Below, piece after piece: positions 21,990 to 32,444 of a stretch of 64,000 nucleotides of DNA. Position 1 is the stretch's first letter, and every line of letters starts with the position of its first letter. Origin of the DNA: Lactarius indigo (taxonomy: Eukaryota > Basidiomycota > Agaricomycetes > Russulales > Russulaceae); contig JAFKAC010000001.1 of NCBI GenBank assembly GCA_025766275.1, positions 310,001-374,000 of the forward strand. The letters run 5' to 3'. The position numbers and the translations under genes were made by a program. The notes below the pieces were generated by a model that worked only from the letters and a program-made list of their open reading frames with translations, searched no databases and had not been told where the DNA came from.

Positions 21990-23440
21990 GGCTAATCATC
22001 CAGAGATATCTTGGACACCTGTACATGTTTATACCCTCTGGTATACCCACGTAATCTCAGACATATTGCTCTTGAACATGTCTGAGATATCTCAGACACC
22101 CATACATGTTTATACCCTCCAGTATATGGACATAATCTCGGACATATTGGTCCGAAGCATGTCCAAGATTTTTTGGACATCCATACATGTTTATACCCTC
22201 CAGTACACCTATATAATCTTGGACCTATTGGTCCGTAACATGTCTGAGATATCTTGGACACCCATACATGTTAATACCCTCTAATATGTGGACATAATCT
22301 CGGACATATTGGTCCAAAGTATGTCCGAGATATCTCGGACACCCATACATGTTAATACCCTCCAGTATGTGCACATAATCTTGGACATATTGGTCCAAAG
22401 CATGTCTGAGATATCTCAGACACCCATACATGTTAATACCCTCCAATACACCTATATAATCTCAGACCTATTGGTCCGTAACATGTCTGAGATATCTCGG
22501 ACACCCATACATGTTAATACCCTCTAATATGTGGACACAATCTCGGACATATTGGTCTGAAGCATGTCTGAGATATCTTGGACACCCATACATGTTAATA
22601 CCCTCCAGTATGTGGATGTAATCTCGGACATATTGGTCCGAAGCATGTCTGAGATTTTTTGGACACCCATACATGTTTATACCCTCTAATATGTGGACAT
22701 AATCTCAGACATATTGGTCCAAAGCATGTCTGAGATATCTCGGACACCCATACATGTTAATACCCTCCAATACACCTATATAATCTCGGACTTATTGGTC
22801 CGTAACATGTCCGAGATATCTCGGACACCCATACATGTTTATACCCTCCAGTACACCTATATAGTCTCGGACCTATTGGTCCGAAGCATGTCCGAGATTT
22901 TTTGGACACCCATACATGTTAATACCCTCTAATATGTGGACGTAATCTTGGACATATTGGTCCGAAGCATGTCCGAGATATCTCGGACACCCATACATGT
23001 TAATACCCTCCAGTATGTGCACATAATCTCAGACATATTGGTCCGAAGCATGTCCGAGATATCTCAGACACCCATACATGTTTATACCCTCCAGTATATG
23101 GACATAATCTCGGACATATTGGTCCGAAGCATGTCCAAGATTTTTTGGACACCAGTACATGTTTATACCCTCCAGTACACCTATATAATCTCGGACCTAT
23201 TGGTCTGTAACATGTCCAAGATATCTCGGACACCCATACATGTTAATACCCTCTAATATGTGGACGTAATCTCGGACATATTGGTCCGAAGCATGTCTGA
23301 GATATCTCGGACACCCATACATGTTAATACCCTCCAGTATGTGCACATAATCTCGGACATATTGGTCCGAAGCATGTCCGAGATATCTCGGACACCCATA
23401 CATGTTTATACCCTCTGGCACACCTATAACATCTTGGATG
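21990..23440 (-). repeat. 81-bp minisatellite array, inverted arm (about 17-18 units)
   Basis: Same unit as the forward arm but on the opposite strand, with the same pair of dyads per unit. It ends near 23440 in degenerate units before unique sequence and the right outer inverted repeat. Confidence 0.85.
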
Positions 23441-23759
23441 TGCTCCTCCAGAACATGTGCAATTTCCTTGGACCTGCAGATGTTTATACACCCCACTCCA
23501 TTATACACATATGGTCTTGGAGTGCTTCCTTCAGTTCCATCTCTCCACTAATGATTTCTAGATATCTGAAAATCCCTGTGCACTCCCATATCTACTCCTT
23601 CGGACCACAACTCCGGAGTAAATGTCTCCGAGCCGACATCGGCTGGCCCATGAGTTTTGGAGGAATCTCCTGCGTCGGCCGACATCGGCTGGCCCATGAC
23701 ATATGTAAGACTCTCACCATCGGTTGGCCCATCAGTTATGGAAGTCATGGCAGATCATT

Positions 23760-24372
23760 ATGTGCATCTTCCCAGTAATCGGCCGTTGCCCAATGGCGTA
23801 TGGATCGCTTTATCCTTCCTTATGCATGACAGACAGATCGGGACATCCTCTCCCGGGACCCATGATTCTGAATTTCTTACCCCGCAGCTAGCATATTCAC
23901 CGAGATTGGAAATATTGGGTCCTACTTACACTGGCTTGCCGCTTGATGACCACCAAGTCTACCTATCGCTCGTTCAGTCGCCTCTTCACAAGTCCTATTT
24001 GTGAGCTTGCGGATCTCCCGGAGGAAAGGCCATATGGAGGCGACGGTGTTACCGTGAACGAAGGTGCGTCCTGTGATATGGTTGGAGGGGAGCACAGCTC
24101 CCTTTCTCGGGAACTTCCGTCCGAAGGCGCCGACGCCATCGCTGTGCAACGTTTTGTCCTCACTGCACCGTGTTTCCCTATAGCTCGCACACTAACAGTT
24201 AGGTCGTCAAACACGTGTTCCGCATGTTGCTCAACCCCCCCCCCCCTCTGCCCTCTCTCGTGTACATGTTCCCGCCTTAAGTACGAGATTATATAATACA
24301 TCCGAAAATTCCAAGATAAGAGTACTGATATTGGGGCCCCAACAGAGCATGAGTCCTCTATTATAGGATGCG
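23760..24372. other. Interval between fold-back element and P2, with C12 tract
   Basis: No supported gene. A run of 12 C residues lies at 24235-24246, followed by a pyrimidine-rich stretch. Confidence 0.4.
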
Positions 24373-27263
24373 TCATACGATATCATACTCATTCAATGGG
24401 TGCGAAGGATGATTCCCTGTATGTTCGTCATCAAGAGAGTGCCGTGAAAGATCAGCAATTGCTACGTCGGTAAATGACGATTGTGACGATAATTGCGGTG
24501 GAAGATGTCGGGAGGCCACTATATTTTCCTGAGTCACCAGAGGCCGTTCAAGGGCGCCATTTTCCTTGTGTAGTGCAGTCTTCGGATTTCCTTCATCCTG
24601 AGTAACGGTACCAAGATCAGGTGCAGAAGTCGACCACAGGGAAGACACAAAGAGAGCAGCGGGAGCTTCTATCGACAAATGAGGTTCTGGGAAGATCCGT
24701 GGTCAGATCTAGTCTCGGGGAGTATGAAGACAACAGCGGACCTGTAGGGGGGATATCTCCGAGAACCAGAGTGGGAACAGGTGATGGCGGAATGTCTGGA
24801 TCGTCTGAAGGAGTGCGGCGGTGTGCAGTGTGTGGAATGGTAACTGTACCAGGCGAGGTGGTGGCCTTCGAGGCAGCAGGAAGGGTAGATGCCGAAGGTT
24901 CCGGGGCGGAGAGGTGTATCATTCCTACGGAGGTGTCAACGCCGCCTTGTATCACACAAGCTGTGACTTGGTCTTGGGAAGTGGAAGGAATGCGGGCGTT
25001 TTCAGGAGCTATACGATACGCAGGGTGGGACGGCCCCGGGACATATATATCGTTGCCATGTGGTGACACACGCGTGAAGCTTTCGTCGACGTGACGTGAG
25101 ACAGGTATGGGCAGGGAAGATACATCGGGACGGGGAGCATGGGCTGGAGAAGAGTTATCAGGCAGGTCAAAGAAAGGACGGGCTGTGGAGGCAGGGGCGT
25201 CGTGGATGTGAGGTTTCGAGTCCAGGTGATGGTCAGCGACGTCGCACGGTGAGAACAAGGACGGTTCTGGCTCAGGATACACAAATAAACCGCGCACTTC
25301 ACCAGGAGGGGAGACAGATTGCATCATGGCAGAACCAGTATGTTGGTGGAGATCGATGTAAATGTTTTGAACCGGACAGAGAATATACCCCGCAATCTCC
25401 GTGCTGTTGTCCTTCTGCGCTTTGAGAACGATTTGGTTCCAGAGCGCACAAAACTTGTGCTGTAGTTCAGGTGACGTATCTTGTGCATCGAAATTGGTAG
25501 TTGCTTGTAGAACTTTTGAGAACGCGCGCGTTGGCCAGGGGGAGGGCCATTCCCCGAAATGGATAAATTGCTGGCGAGTGACGTAAATCAAGATGGCAAG
25601 TGACAGGCTACCGTCGGTGTAGTCTCGGAGGACAGTTTCTGGGACGCCCAGTTCGTCGGAGGCAAGAGAAAACCAGTGGTCATCGCGCCTTTGTGCCCTT
25701 GCGACGACGCTGGAAACTATGGCTTGGATAAGCGCAGTACTAGGTTCTACACCCTTACCTTCGCCCAGGCCTTTCACAAAAGGTGCAATTTTGGAAAATT
25801 GCACCTGCCCGTACTTGTCTTCGGATAATATTCTGTCGAAGATCCGCTGGAACCAGGATTCAGCAATGTCTGTGAAATTGATTGCCTTGGCACATATGAC
25901 GGCCCTCCGGGTTTTGACGTGCTCAGGGAGCAAATCGGATGAGAACGTGAGGTCCAACAACCCGACCAGCGCATCAATGAGCTTCTTCTTTTGCTCTTCG
26001 ATGAGACTGGGCAGAGGATCGCCAACGAATTTCGAGCTGCGAAAGCTAGGTAAGCCGGAAAAGAAGCGCTCCAGTTCGTGATCTTCGTCCGAGCCGTCGA
26101 AGGTCCACAGAAATGCGCGAGTGACGACCTCCGAAGGTGAATTCAGAGCAGCTTCCTCGACCGTCTTCTGCATCCCCTTCATAAGCAACTTGCGATAACG
26201 TTTTGTCAAGGTTCCAAGGTGATCGTCCCACCCGAAATCATCGGTGAGAAGGTAGCATGGACAACAAAAGCACAAATAACAAAGGGATATAAAAAAGAAG
26301 AACGAACGAATAACCCGAAATGTGACAAATGATAACCCAGTTACAATGTACCACACAGGTAACGAAAGTGGGGTGTGGTAAGGGCTGTCGTGGCGAAAGA
26401 CCGGGATGAGCGTGATGCATCCGTAAAGAGCCGCACAAATGCCGACCAATGACAGGACCAACTTGAAAATGGTAAGATTGACATTGTGAAGGAACACGGC
26501 CAGGCCAGCAAAGAACAGGAACAGGGAAATGTGGAGAAGCGTGGGCAACGCTTCAACAGCCCACGAAACGAGGAACTTGTCGACGCCTTCAGCAAAGAAG
26601 GCACGAATCCGAGCTCGCTTATGCGGACTGTAGCGTGGCTGAGTGACCTGGAGGTATCTTCGCGCCCACTGCTGTAGTAATGTTGCAAGTAGAGCACATG
26701 CAATACTGATAACTAAGTTCAAGAACCAAAGTGCGTTCACCCAAATGGCATAGTTTGGGGGAGAGAATGGAGGAGGCGAAGTAGGGAGGGAACTCGAGAC
26801 GTTGGATCCAGGGTCGGCGAGAGTCTGATAGATATTTGCGAGGTAGAAGTTAGAGGTGTCCTGTGGATTTGGTCGGATGTCCTGAATCGACACCGAGATC
26901 AAGGACGCGACAGCAGCGGAGAATAAACCAGTCTTTGATCTATGAGACGGTGTGAAGCACGGGATTAGAAGGTAGAGACGCACAAAGACGAGGATCCCCT
27001 CGGCGCCCGCCTTCCAACTTTCGGCCATCTTCTCGTCGTCTTCCATCGCCCTCTCAGAATATATCGAGAAAATAGGACCGGACCCATCGATAAAACTTGG
27101 TGCTTCCTGTGGCGCTTTTGTCGTCACCCCAGGTGGGTCAACTATGGGAGCGACAGTAACGTATGAGACCGGTAACGATAGTGCCAAGGAAAGGTAAGGT
27201 ACCTGTGCCCGGGCTTATACCTGTCTCGGTTACGTTGATACCCTCGGGAAGATCTCGTGGCAT
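24373..27263 (-). pseudogene. DUF6535 paralogue P2, nearly complete, C-terminal frame break
   Basis: Exon 1 27263-27203 (MPRDLPEGINVTETGISPGT), exon 2 27141-26984, exon 3 26932-24617; phases agree and give 844 residues. Exon 2 contains the conserved FIDGSGPIFSIY and an acidic helix. Exon 3 begins with the first hydrophobic segment TGLFSAAVASLISVSIQD, followed by further membrane segments (YAIWVNALWFLNLVISIACALLA; a Phe-rich stretch FFFFISLCYLCFCC) and DEDHELERFFSGLPSF. The long tail is Ser/Pro/Thr-rich. The frame ends at 24617 with an unrelated short tail, while the tail shared by its paralogues (TSAPDLG to EYDIV) lies in the next frame and ends at 24373. It may thus be a shortened but working protein or a pseudogene. 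Family role unknown; a membrane location is inferred. Confidence 0.78.
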
Positions 27264-28070
27264 CGAAAGTTTTGGAATGGATCGATTGTGGAGGGTGCGA
27301 GGTGGTGGGGACGGCGCAAGTGGTTATTGACCGCCCCTTGATGAGGCCTTGATGGTGGCACACAGGATCGACCGAACCGCAGGCGCTCGATGCTCAACGA
27401 TTTGCCGTTGCGACATGGGCCTTACTTCTCGTATTGTGTATTTTCACTCTTCATAAGTCATTTTGTGTTGCGCGGTAGGAAAAAGGTGAGCCAACCCGAC
27501 GTGGAGACCACTCCCCTTGTTTTATTGTAAACAGTGAGCGATTGTTGCAAACATTGACGCAATATTGACGTTGGACATTCGCGTGGGCAGACATCACAGT
27601 AGCGCTGAACTAGCGCTGAACCCCGAACTCAGACTGATTCAGTTGTGCAACCCTAACCCGACCGCTGACCATCGCCTCGTCCCGGTCGTCTCCAAGTCCA
27701 TTCATTCTGCATGGCTCTGCCTTGCTACTAGTTCCAAGAAGGGTCCAGAGAAAAAGCGTGCTAAGGCTCAACTGAAGAGTAAAGGCCAAGAAATGTGAAG
27801 CCCGGCCATTTTACGCTCGGCTTGGTCCCTCCCACAAGTCTTCTGCCTCGCATATGTCTTGCTTGAACGTTTGAACAATTGACCCACGTAGTCCTCCCAC
27901 TCCTTAATCGCCATACCACCCATGATTCCTACGTCTCCTTGTTGATGGGCCTCAGTAGCTTCCACCAATCGTGCGCATGCACAACCCCAACTTTCCCCCT
28001 TATGGCCCATACGACTCCATCTCCCCTACTCACTCCGTCTTGTCGCCCTCAAACTCGCCCCGCACGGCCA

Positions 28071-28122
<52 letters not shown>

Positions 28123-29941
28123 ATCTTCCACATCGTGCCCAACGCACCCTCGATAACCTCGGTCCCGCTGCCCACCTGTGCATCGGTCCCGTCATGATCG
28201 CATACATGAGCGCCAGCGCACACACAGTCTTGCGTCCCATTTTGCGCGCTAAACCGACATGCTTTCACCACACACACACACAGGCGTTCTCCTAGTTCAC
28301 TGCATACTCTGACACATGCTGTGTGCCGCCTTATGTGTACACCGACCGGCGCGTGGAACCTCCGAGGCGGCCCGTGGAACGGGACGGAGATGACGGTGGC
28401 GACGGGGTGAGTCTTTCTCTCAGCCAAACCAGTTTGATATGAGGACACGGATCATTAGCTTTCACACGTGGGTTGAGTTCTCACGTGCTGCCGCTGCTGC
28501 GGGCCGACGCCGAGGAGTGCTAATGGAGCGGGAGATCACGTCGTTAAGAATGAACGGATTCTTGGAGCGCCTTGTCAACGCCTTCAAGTTTTCAAATCGG
28601 GGTAGCAGTATGTCCTTTGCCTCTCTCTCTGCTTCACCGACCCGTGTCGGTGCGCATGATGAGCCATGTGAAGTGTTAGGGGGGAGCTGGGATGAGCCGA
28701 ATCGCTGACATGCAACCGCCTGATAGGATGCCCTCGATGTCGTTTGGCTCTTTTCCGCAACAACATGAAATAGCAAAAACAGATAGCGTTGCAATATCAG
28801 TATTTACGAGAAGGGAACTTTTGGGGACTCAGGTATGTGAGTATTTGGTTGTATTCTGCATCTAATCAACGGGCGAAGTACAGGTCGGCGAGCTCGCAAG
28901 GTACACCTAGCTGAGTAGACCAGATCCGGAACAAGCACCTTACACTAAGTCCAATAGATTCGACAGAAGCCTCTAGTCGAAGAGGGTCAGACGCCTCTAT
29001 CTGGTGATATTTGCGCGGCGAAGGGATATATTTTCTGTCGTATTCAGGGGTGTCTAGGGCTAAGCCTAGACGGGGGTTCTGACAGCGGTGCGTGATAAGC
29101 ACTTTTTTTTTTCCTCGACGCCTTCGTTGCACTACTGTCTTAAAACAGAGATTCAAGCTTATGATTAGCTTATTATTGAAGGATTCTTCGACCTTTTATA
29201 CGCACACATATTATTTTTTGGCTGATCTTTTCTTTAAAGGCCTTACGTCTCCAATTCTGTACGTGCTCACGGACTTCGTCAACATAAACCACGTGTTGGC
29301 ACGCGCTGCAGATCTCCTCTCCACTCTAATTTCGAGGCTGAAGAAGAGGGAGACTGCGCCTTCAGAGGAGAGGGCTTTTTTGGAGCGCCTTGTCGACATC
29401 CTTGGAGAGACGAGGCAGCGGTACGCCCACCGCCTCTTTTCGCTTTTCCTGGTCCGTTGACATATTTTTCGCAGAGGCACTGCCTACCACTACAAACCTG
29501 CGCACTTTCGCTCGCTAGGTCCTGCGTCACAGGGTGCAGGGCCCGCCACACTCGGCGCAATCGCCATAGTCTTCTGCCCCACGCCACGAAGCCATCGTCC
29601 TCCGGCCGGTTCCTGCGCCGTTCTACACTGGCTCTTCAAATTTTCACCTTGGTTCTCATAGCCCGCTCACTGCTGCTTCGGCATCCGATACCACACCAGA
29701 ACTAGTACGATGCCGCAAGCGTGCACTTACCCAAACGCCCGATTTTGCCTTAAACAATACGATAGTTCACTGACTAGTACCCTTCCTCCCTCAAAATGGT
29801 TTCTACGTCCTTGCATTTCTCACTGCGTTACATATACTCGCTGCACTATACGTATATTGTAAATATATATAAGAATTTCCAGAGGAAAGTACCAGAACGA
29901 GGTTATTGACAGATCCAAACTCTATCGGATGAAGGGGCGCT
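27264..29941. other. Intergenic region upstream of P2, duplicated elsewhere in the array
   Basis: No gene is supported over 2.7 kb. Part of it (about 27650-28130, including the CA repeat) is repeated at 39755-40165 upstream of P4. About 28790-29060 resembles 44450-44620 and 55585-55700. About 29300-29540 resembles 51650-51800 and 63880-64000. These shared flanks show that the paralogues spread as large tandem units. Confidence 0.55.
28072..28123. repeat. CA dinucleotide microsatellite
   Basis: About 20 CA units followed by ACGCACACGCAC. A shorter version occurs at the equivalent place at 40141-40164. Confidence 0.9.
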
Positions 29942-31960
29942 TTATACAATATCATACTGGTCATGCGGAAGGTTCGGAGGATGACCTCCAGTGTACTTGG
30001 CGTCAAGAGAGCGCTGTGAATGACCCACAATGGTTACGTCGATCATAAATTTCGGTACGGTGACTGGTGGAAGATCTGGGGTGGACATAGCGTCTTCGAA
30101 ACCCGGCGAAGGGTAAAAAGTGTCCTTTTCCTTGCGAAAATCAGCCTTCACGCTACCTTCTCCCTCAGTAACAGGACTAAAATTAGGTACAGATGGCAGC
30201 CGCGGACGAGATAGGCTGGCAGAAGCGGGAGCTAGCACCGAAAGATGAGATTCTGGTGAGGATATGTGGTCAGATCCAGTCACGAAAGTGTATGGAGACA
30301 ACAGCGGACCTGTTGGGAGCATATTATCGAGAACCGGATTGGGAGAAGGCGATGATGGATCGTCTAAATGGCCCGAAGAAGCGCTGCGGGTCCCTGCGTG
30401 ATGAGCGTGGGCGGTACCGGTCGAATGGGATGAAGCCTTTGAGATGGGAAGGGTGGATGCCAATATGTCTGGAGTGGAGGTGGATATCGTTCGTGTAGAG
30501 GTGTCGGTGTTGTCTTGTATCACATGGGTGATAACTGGATCCGGAGAAGTGGCAGGAATATGGTGGCTTTCGATAGTTGCTCGATGAGCGGGGTGGAAGG
30601 TGCCAAGTGGCGGTACATCCGTGAGGCTTTCGATGACACGAAGTGGGGCGGGTGCGGACAAGGAAAACGGACCGGGACCCGCAGAGGAAGCGGGGGCGAG
30701 AGCAACATTGTCATTTGAGACATCGCGAACGTACGCTGTGGGGGCAGAGCCTTCGTGAATATGGCCAGCGACGTTGCACACCGGATACGAGGATTGCCAA
30801 AACAGGATGTCATCCAAATTACCAGTGGAGGCGGAGAATCGTTTTGGGGCAGAATTGGTATCTCGATGTAGGGCAATATATATTTTGCGAATCGGTCTGA
30901 GGAGATACACCGCGATTGCCTGACTGTTGTCATTCTGCGCTTTGAGAACGATTTGGCTCCAGAGCGCGCAGAACTCGTGCTGTAGTTCAGGTGACGTATC
31001 TTGCGCATCGAATTTGGAGGCCATTTCTAGAATGAGCGAGAACTTGATCCCCGGCCAAGATGATTTCCCGAAATGGTCAAATTGCCGACGAATGATGTGA
31101 ATCAAGACGGAAAGTGACAGATTGTTACCACGTGCGGCGTAGTCTCGGAGGACAGACCGTGTGACGCCGAGTTCATCGGAGGCGAGAATAAACCAAGGGT
31201 CGTTGCGCCGTCGAGCTGTTGCGACAATATTAGTAAGTATAGCCTGTATAACAAGCGCAGCACCCTGGTTTCCGCTCAGGTTATTAGCCCAGCCTCTCAC
31301 AATACAGCCAAATTCGGCAGTCCGTAGTCCCTGATGGTGTTCTCCAGACATGATGCTATCGAGGATCCACTGAGATGCGTCGGGAATTCCTGCCTGGGGG
31401 ATGGCCTTGGCGCAGATGATGATTCGCCGATTTCTGTCCGACTCGGGAAGCGAATCGGACGAGGATAAGCGATCAAGCAATCCCATCCACGCCACGGAAA
31501 GCCTTTCCATTTGCTCTTCAGTGAGACTGGGCAGAGGATCGCTGACCACTACGGAGCTCCGGAAGCCAGGTAAGCCGGAAAAGAAGCGCTCCAGCTCGTG
31601 GTCTTCGTCTAAACTGTCGAGCGTCCATACAAACGCACGAGTGTCGATCTCTGATGATGAGTTCTGGGCGGTTTCCTCGACTGTCTTCTGCATGCCCTGC
31701 ACGAGTAGTTTTCGGTAACTTTTCTCCAAGCCTCCGAAGTAATTCAGGGCCCTATTATGAAAGTAAATCGACCAGGCAAACCACCGGAGAACGCCATGGA
31801 CGACAAATGGTATCCCAATAACTATGGGCCACACCAATGATGTAAGCGGGGTATGGTATGGGCAGTCATGGTGAAAAAGCGGCATAACAGTGATACATCC
31901 GTATAAAGCCGTGCAAACACCGACCCACGACAGCACCAGTTTGAAAATAGTAAGGTCGAC
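29942..31960 (-). pseudogene. DUF6535 paralogue P3, 3' part (split by Copia-2)
   Basis: This part resumes at VDLTIFKLVLSWVGVCTALYGCI, the middle of the membrane domain, right after the retroelement. It stays open to a stop at 29942 and ends with the family tail PHDQYDIV. It contains DEDHELERFFSGLPGF and the conserved C-terminal helical region (QHEFCALWSQIVLKAQND). Apart from the insertion I see no stop in this half. The open frame extends about 34 codons into the Copia-2 LTR, but those residues are LTR sequence. The 5' half is at 37361-38154. Confidence 0.8.
31956..31960. repeat. Target-site duplication of Copia-2, left copy (TCGAC)
   Basis: TCGAC directly precedes the 5' LTR and matches 37361-37365 directly after the 3' LTR. 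The site lies in coding sequence of P3. Confidence 0.9.
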
Positions 31961-32430
31961 TGTTGAAGTGAGTTCTATTCTTATCTTATCGATTGTGTCC
32001 ATTCCGTATATTCCGTATATTTTGGTACTGAGCGGATGTCGCGCAAACACGCGCGACGTCACAATATTTTCACTTACTTACTGTCTCGATTCCCGTTACC
32101 TACACCGTTCCACGGAAGTGAAAGAGAAATTTATTTTCATATACTTGAAGTATAAAATGTCTCGTATTTTCGTATCGTAGAACCTCAGTATCTGCTCTAG
32201 TGTGTGCAGATTCTGAGGTGAGTTACAGTAGTTTACTACCAGCTTACCTGTACTTACTGGCCCCAGAGCCTTGTCCGTTTGTACAGGTGAATATATCCCA
32301 GTATCTGCTCTAGCGTGCGCAGATTCTGAGAGCCTTGTCCATTTGTACAGACACAGGCGGCGCACGCGTTCTAACCCATTTATTACTCACTACACTCATT
32401 TATATTTCCGAGTGTCCATACCTCGTAAGA
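31961..32430 (+). repeat. Copia-2 5' LTR (470 bp)
   Basis: Begins TGTTGAAGTGAG and ends CCTCGTAAGA; the 3' end GA is not the usual CA but is fixed by the target duplication and by the primer site. A TATAAAA box is near 32151. Two motifs that end in AG are repeated, giving intron-like GT...AG intervals 32218-32330 and 32287-32350. Confidence 0.92.
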
Positions 32431-32444
32431 GGTTATGGGCCCTG
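32431..32444 (+). promoter_or_regulatory. Copia-2 primer binding site (half initiator-Met tRNA type)
   Basis: GGTTATGGGCCCTG abuts the LTR end and overlaps the gag ATG at 32435 (the ATG is within GGTTATGGG). The same core is used by Copia-1. The overlap between primer site and start codon leaves almost no leader. Confidence 0.7.

Larger units (their letters stand above)
19211..23759. mobile_element. Fold-back-like element built from inverted minisatellite arrays (about 4.55 kb)
   Basis: The outer about 135 bp at each end are inverted repeats of each other (both start AATGATC, then CATGACTTCCATAACTGATG). Inside lie two arrays of an 81-bp repeat in opposite orientation, about 2.1 kb and 1.45 kb, separated by a unique spacer of about 370 bp. 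This matches the general plan of fold-back transposons. No transposase and no clear target duplication were found, so mobility is an inference. Confidence 0.6.

Noticed and set aside
19480..23440. Possible CRISPR-like array
   Set aside because: Units are contiguous 81-bp tandem copies without unique spacers, and the host is a fungus.
28071..28448. Frames rich in Val-Cys or Thr-His around the CA repeat
   Set aside because: They are translations of the microsatellite and its complement.
31961..32062. N-terminus of the long frame leading into the P3 3' half
   Set aside because: These codons are LTR sequence of Copia-2 read antisense; the true upstream coding sequence is at 37361-38154.
32180..32350. 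Treating the repeated motifs in the Copia-2 LTR as a tandem-repeat array only
   Set aside because: The GT after the first copies and AG at the end of the second copies fit an intron-like pattern shared with two other LTR families, so it is reported as such.
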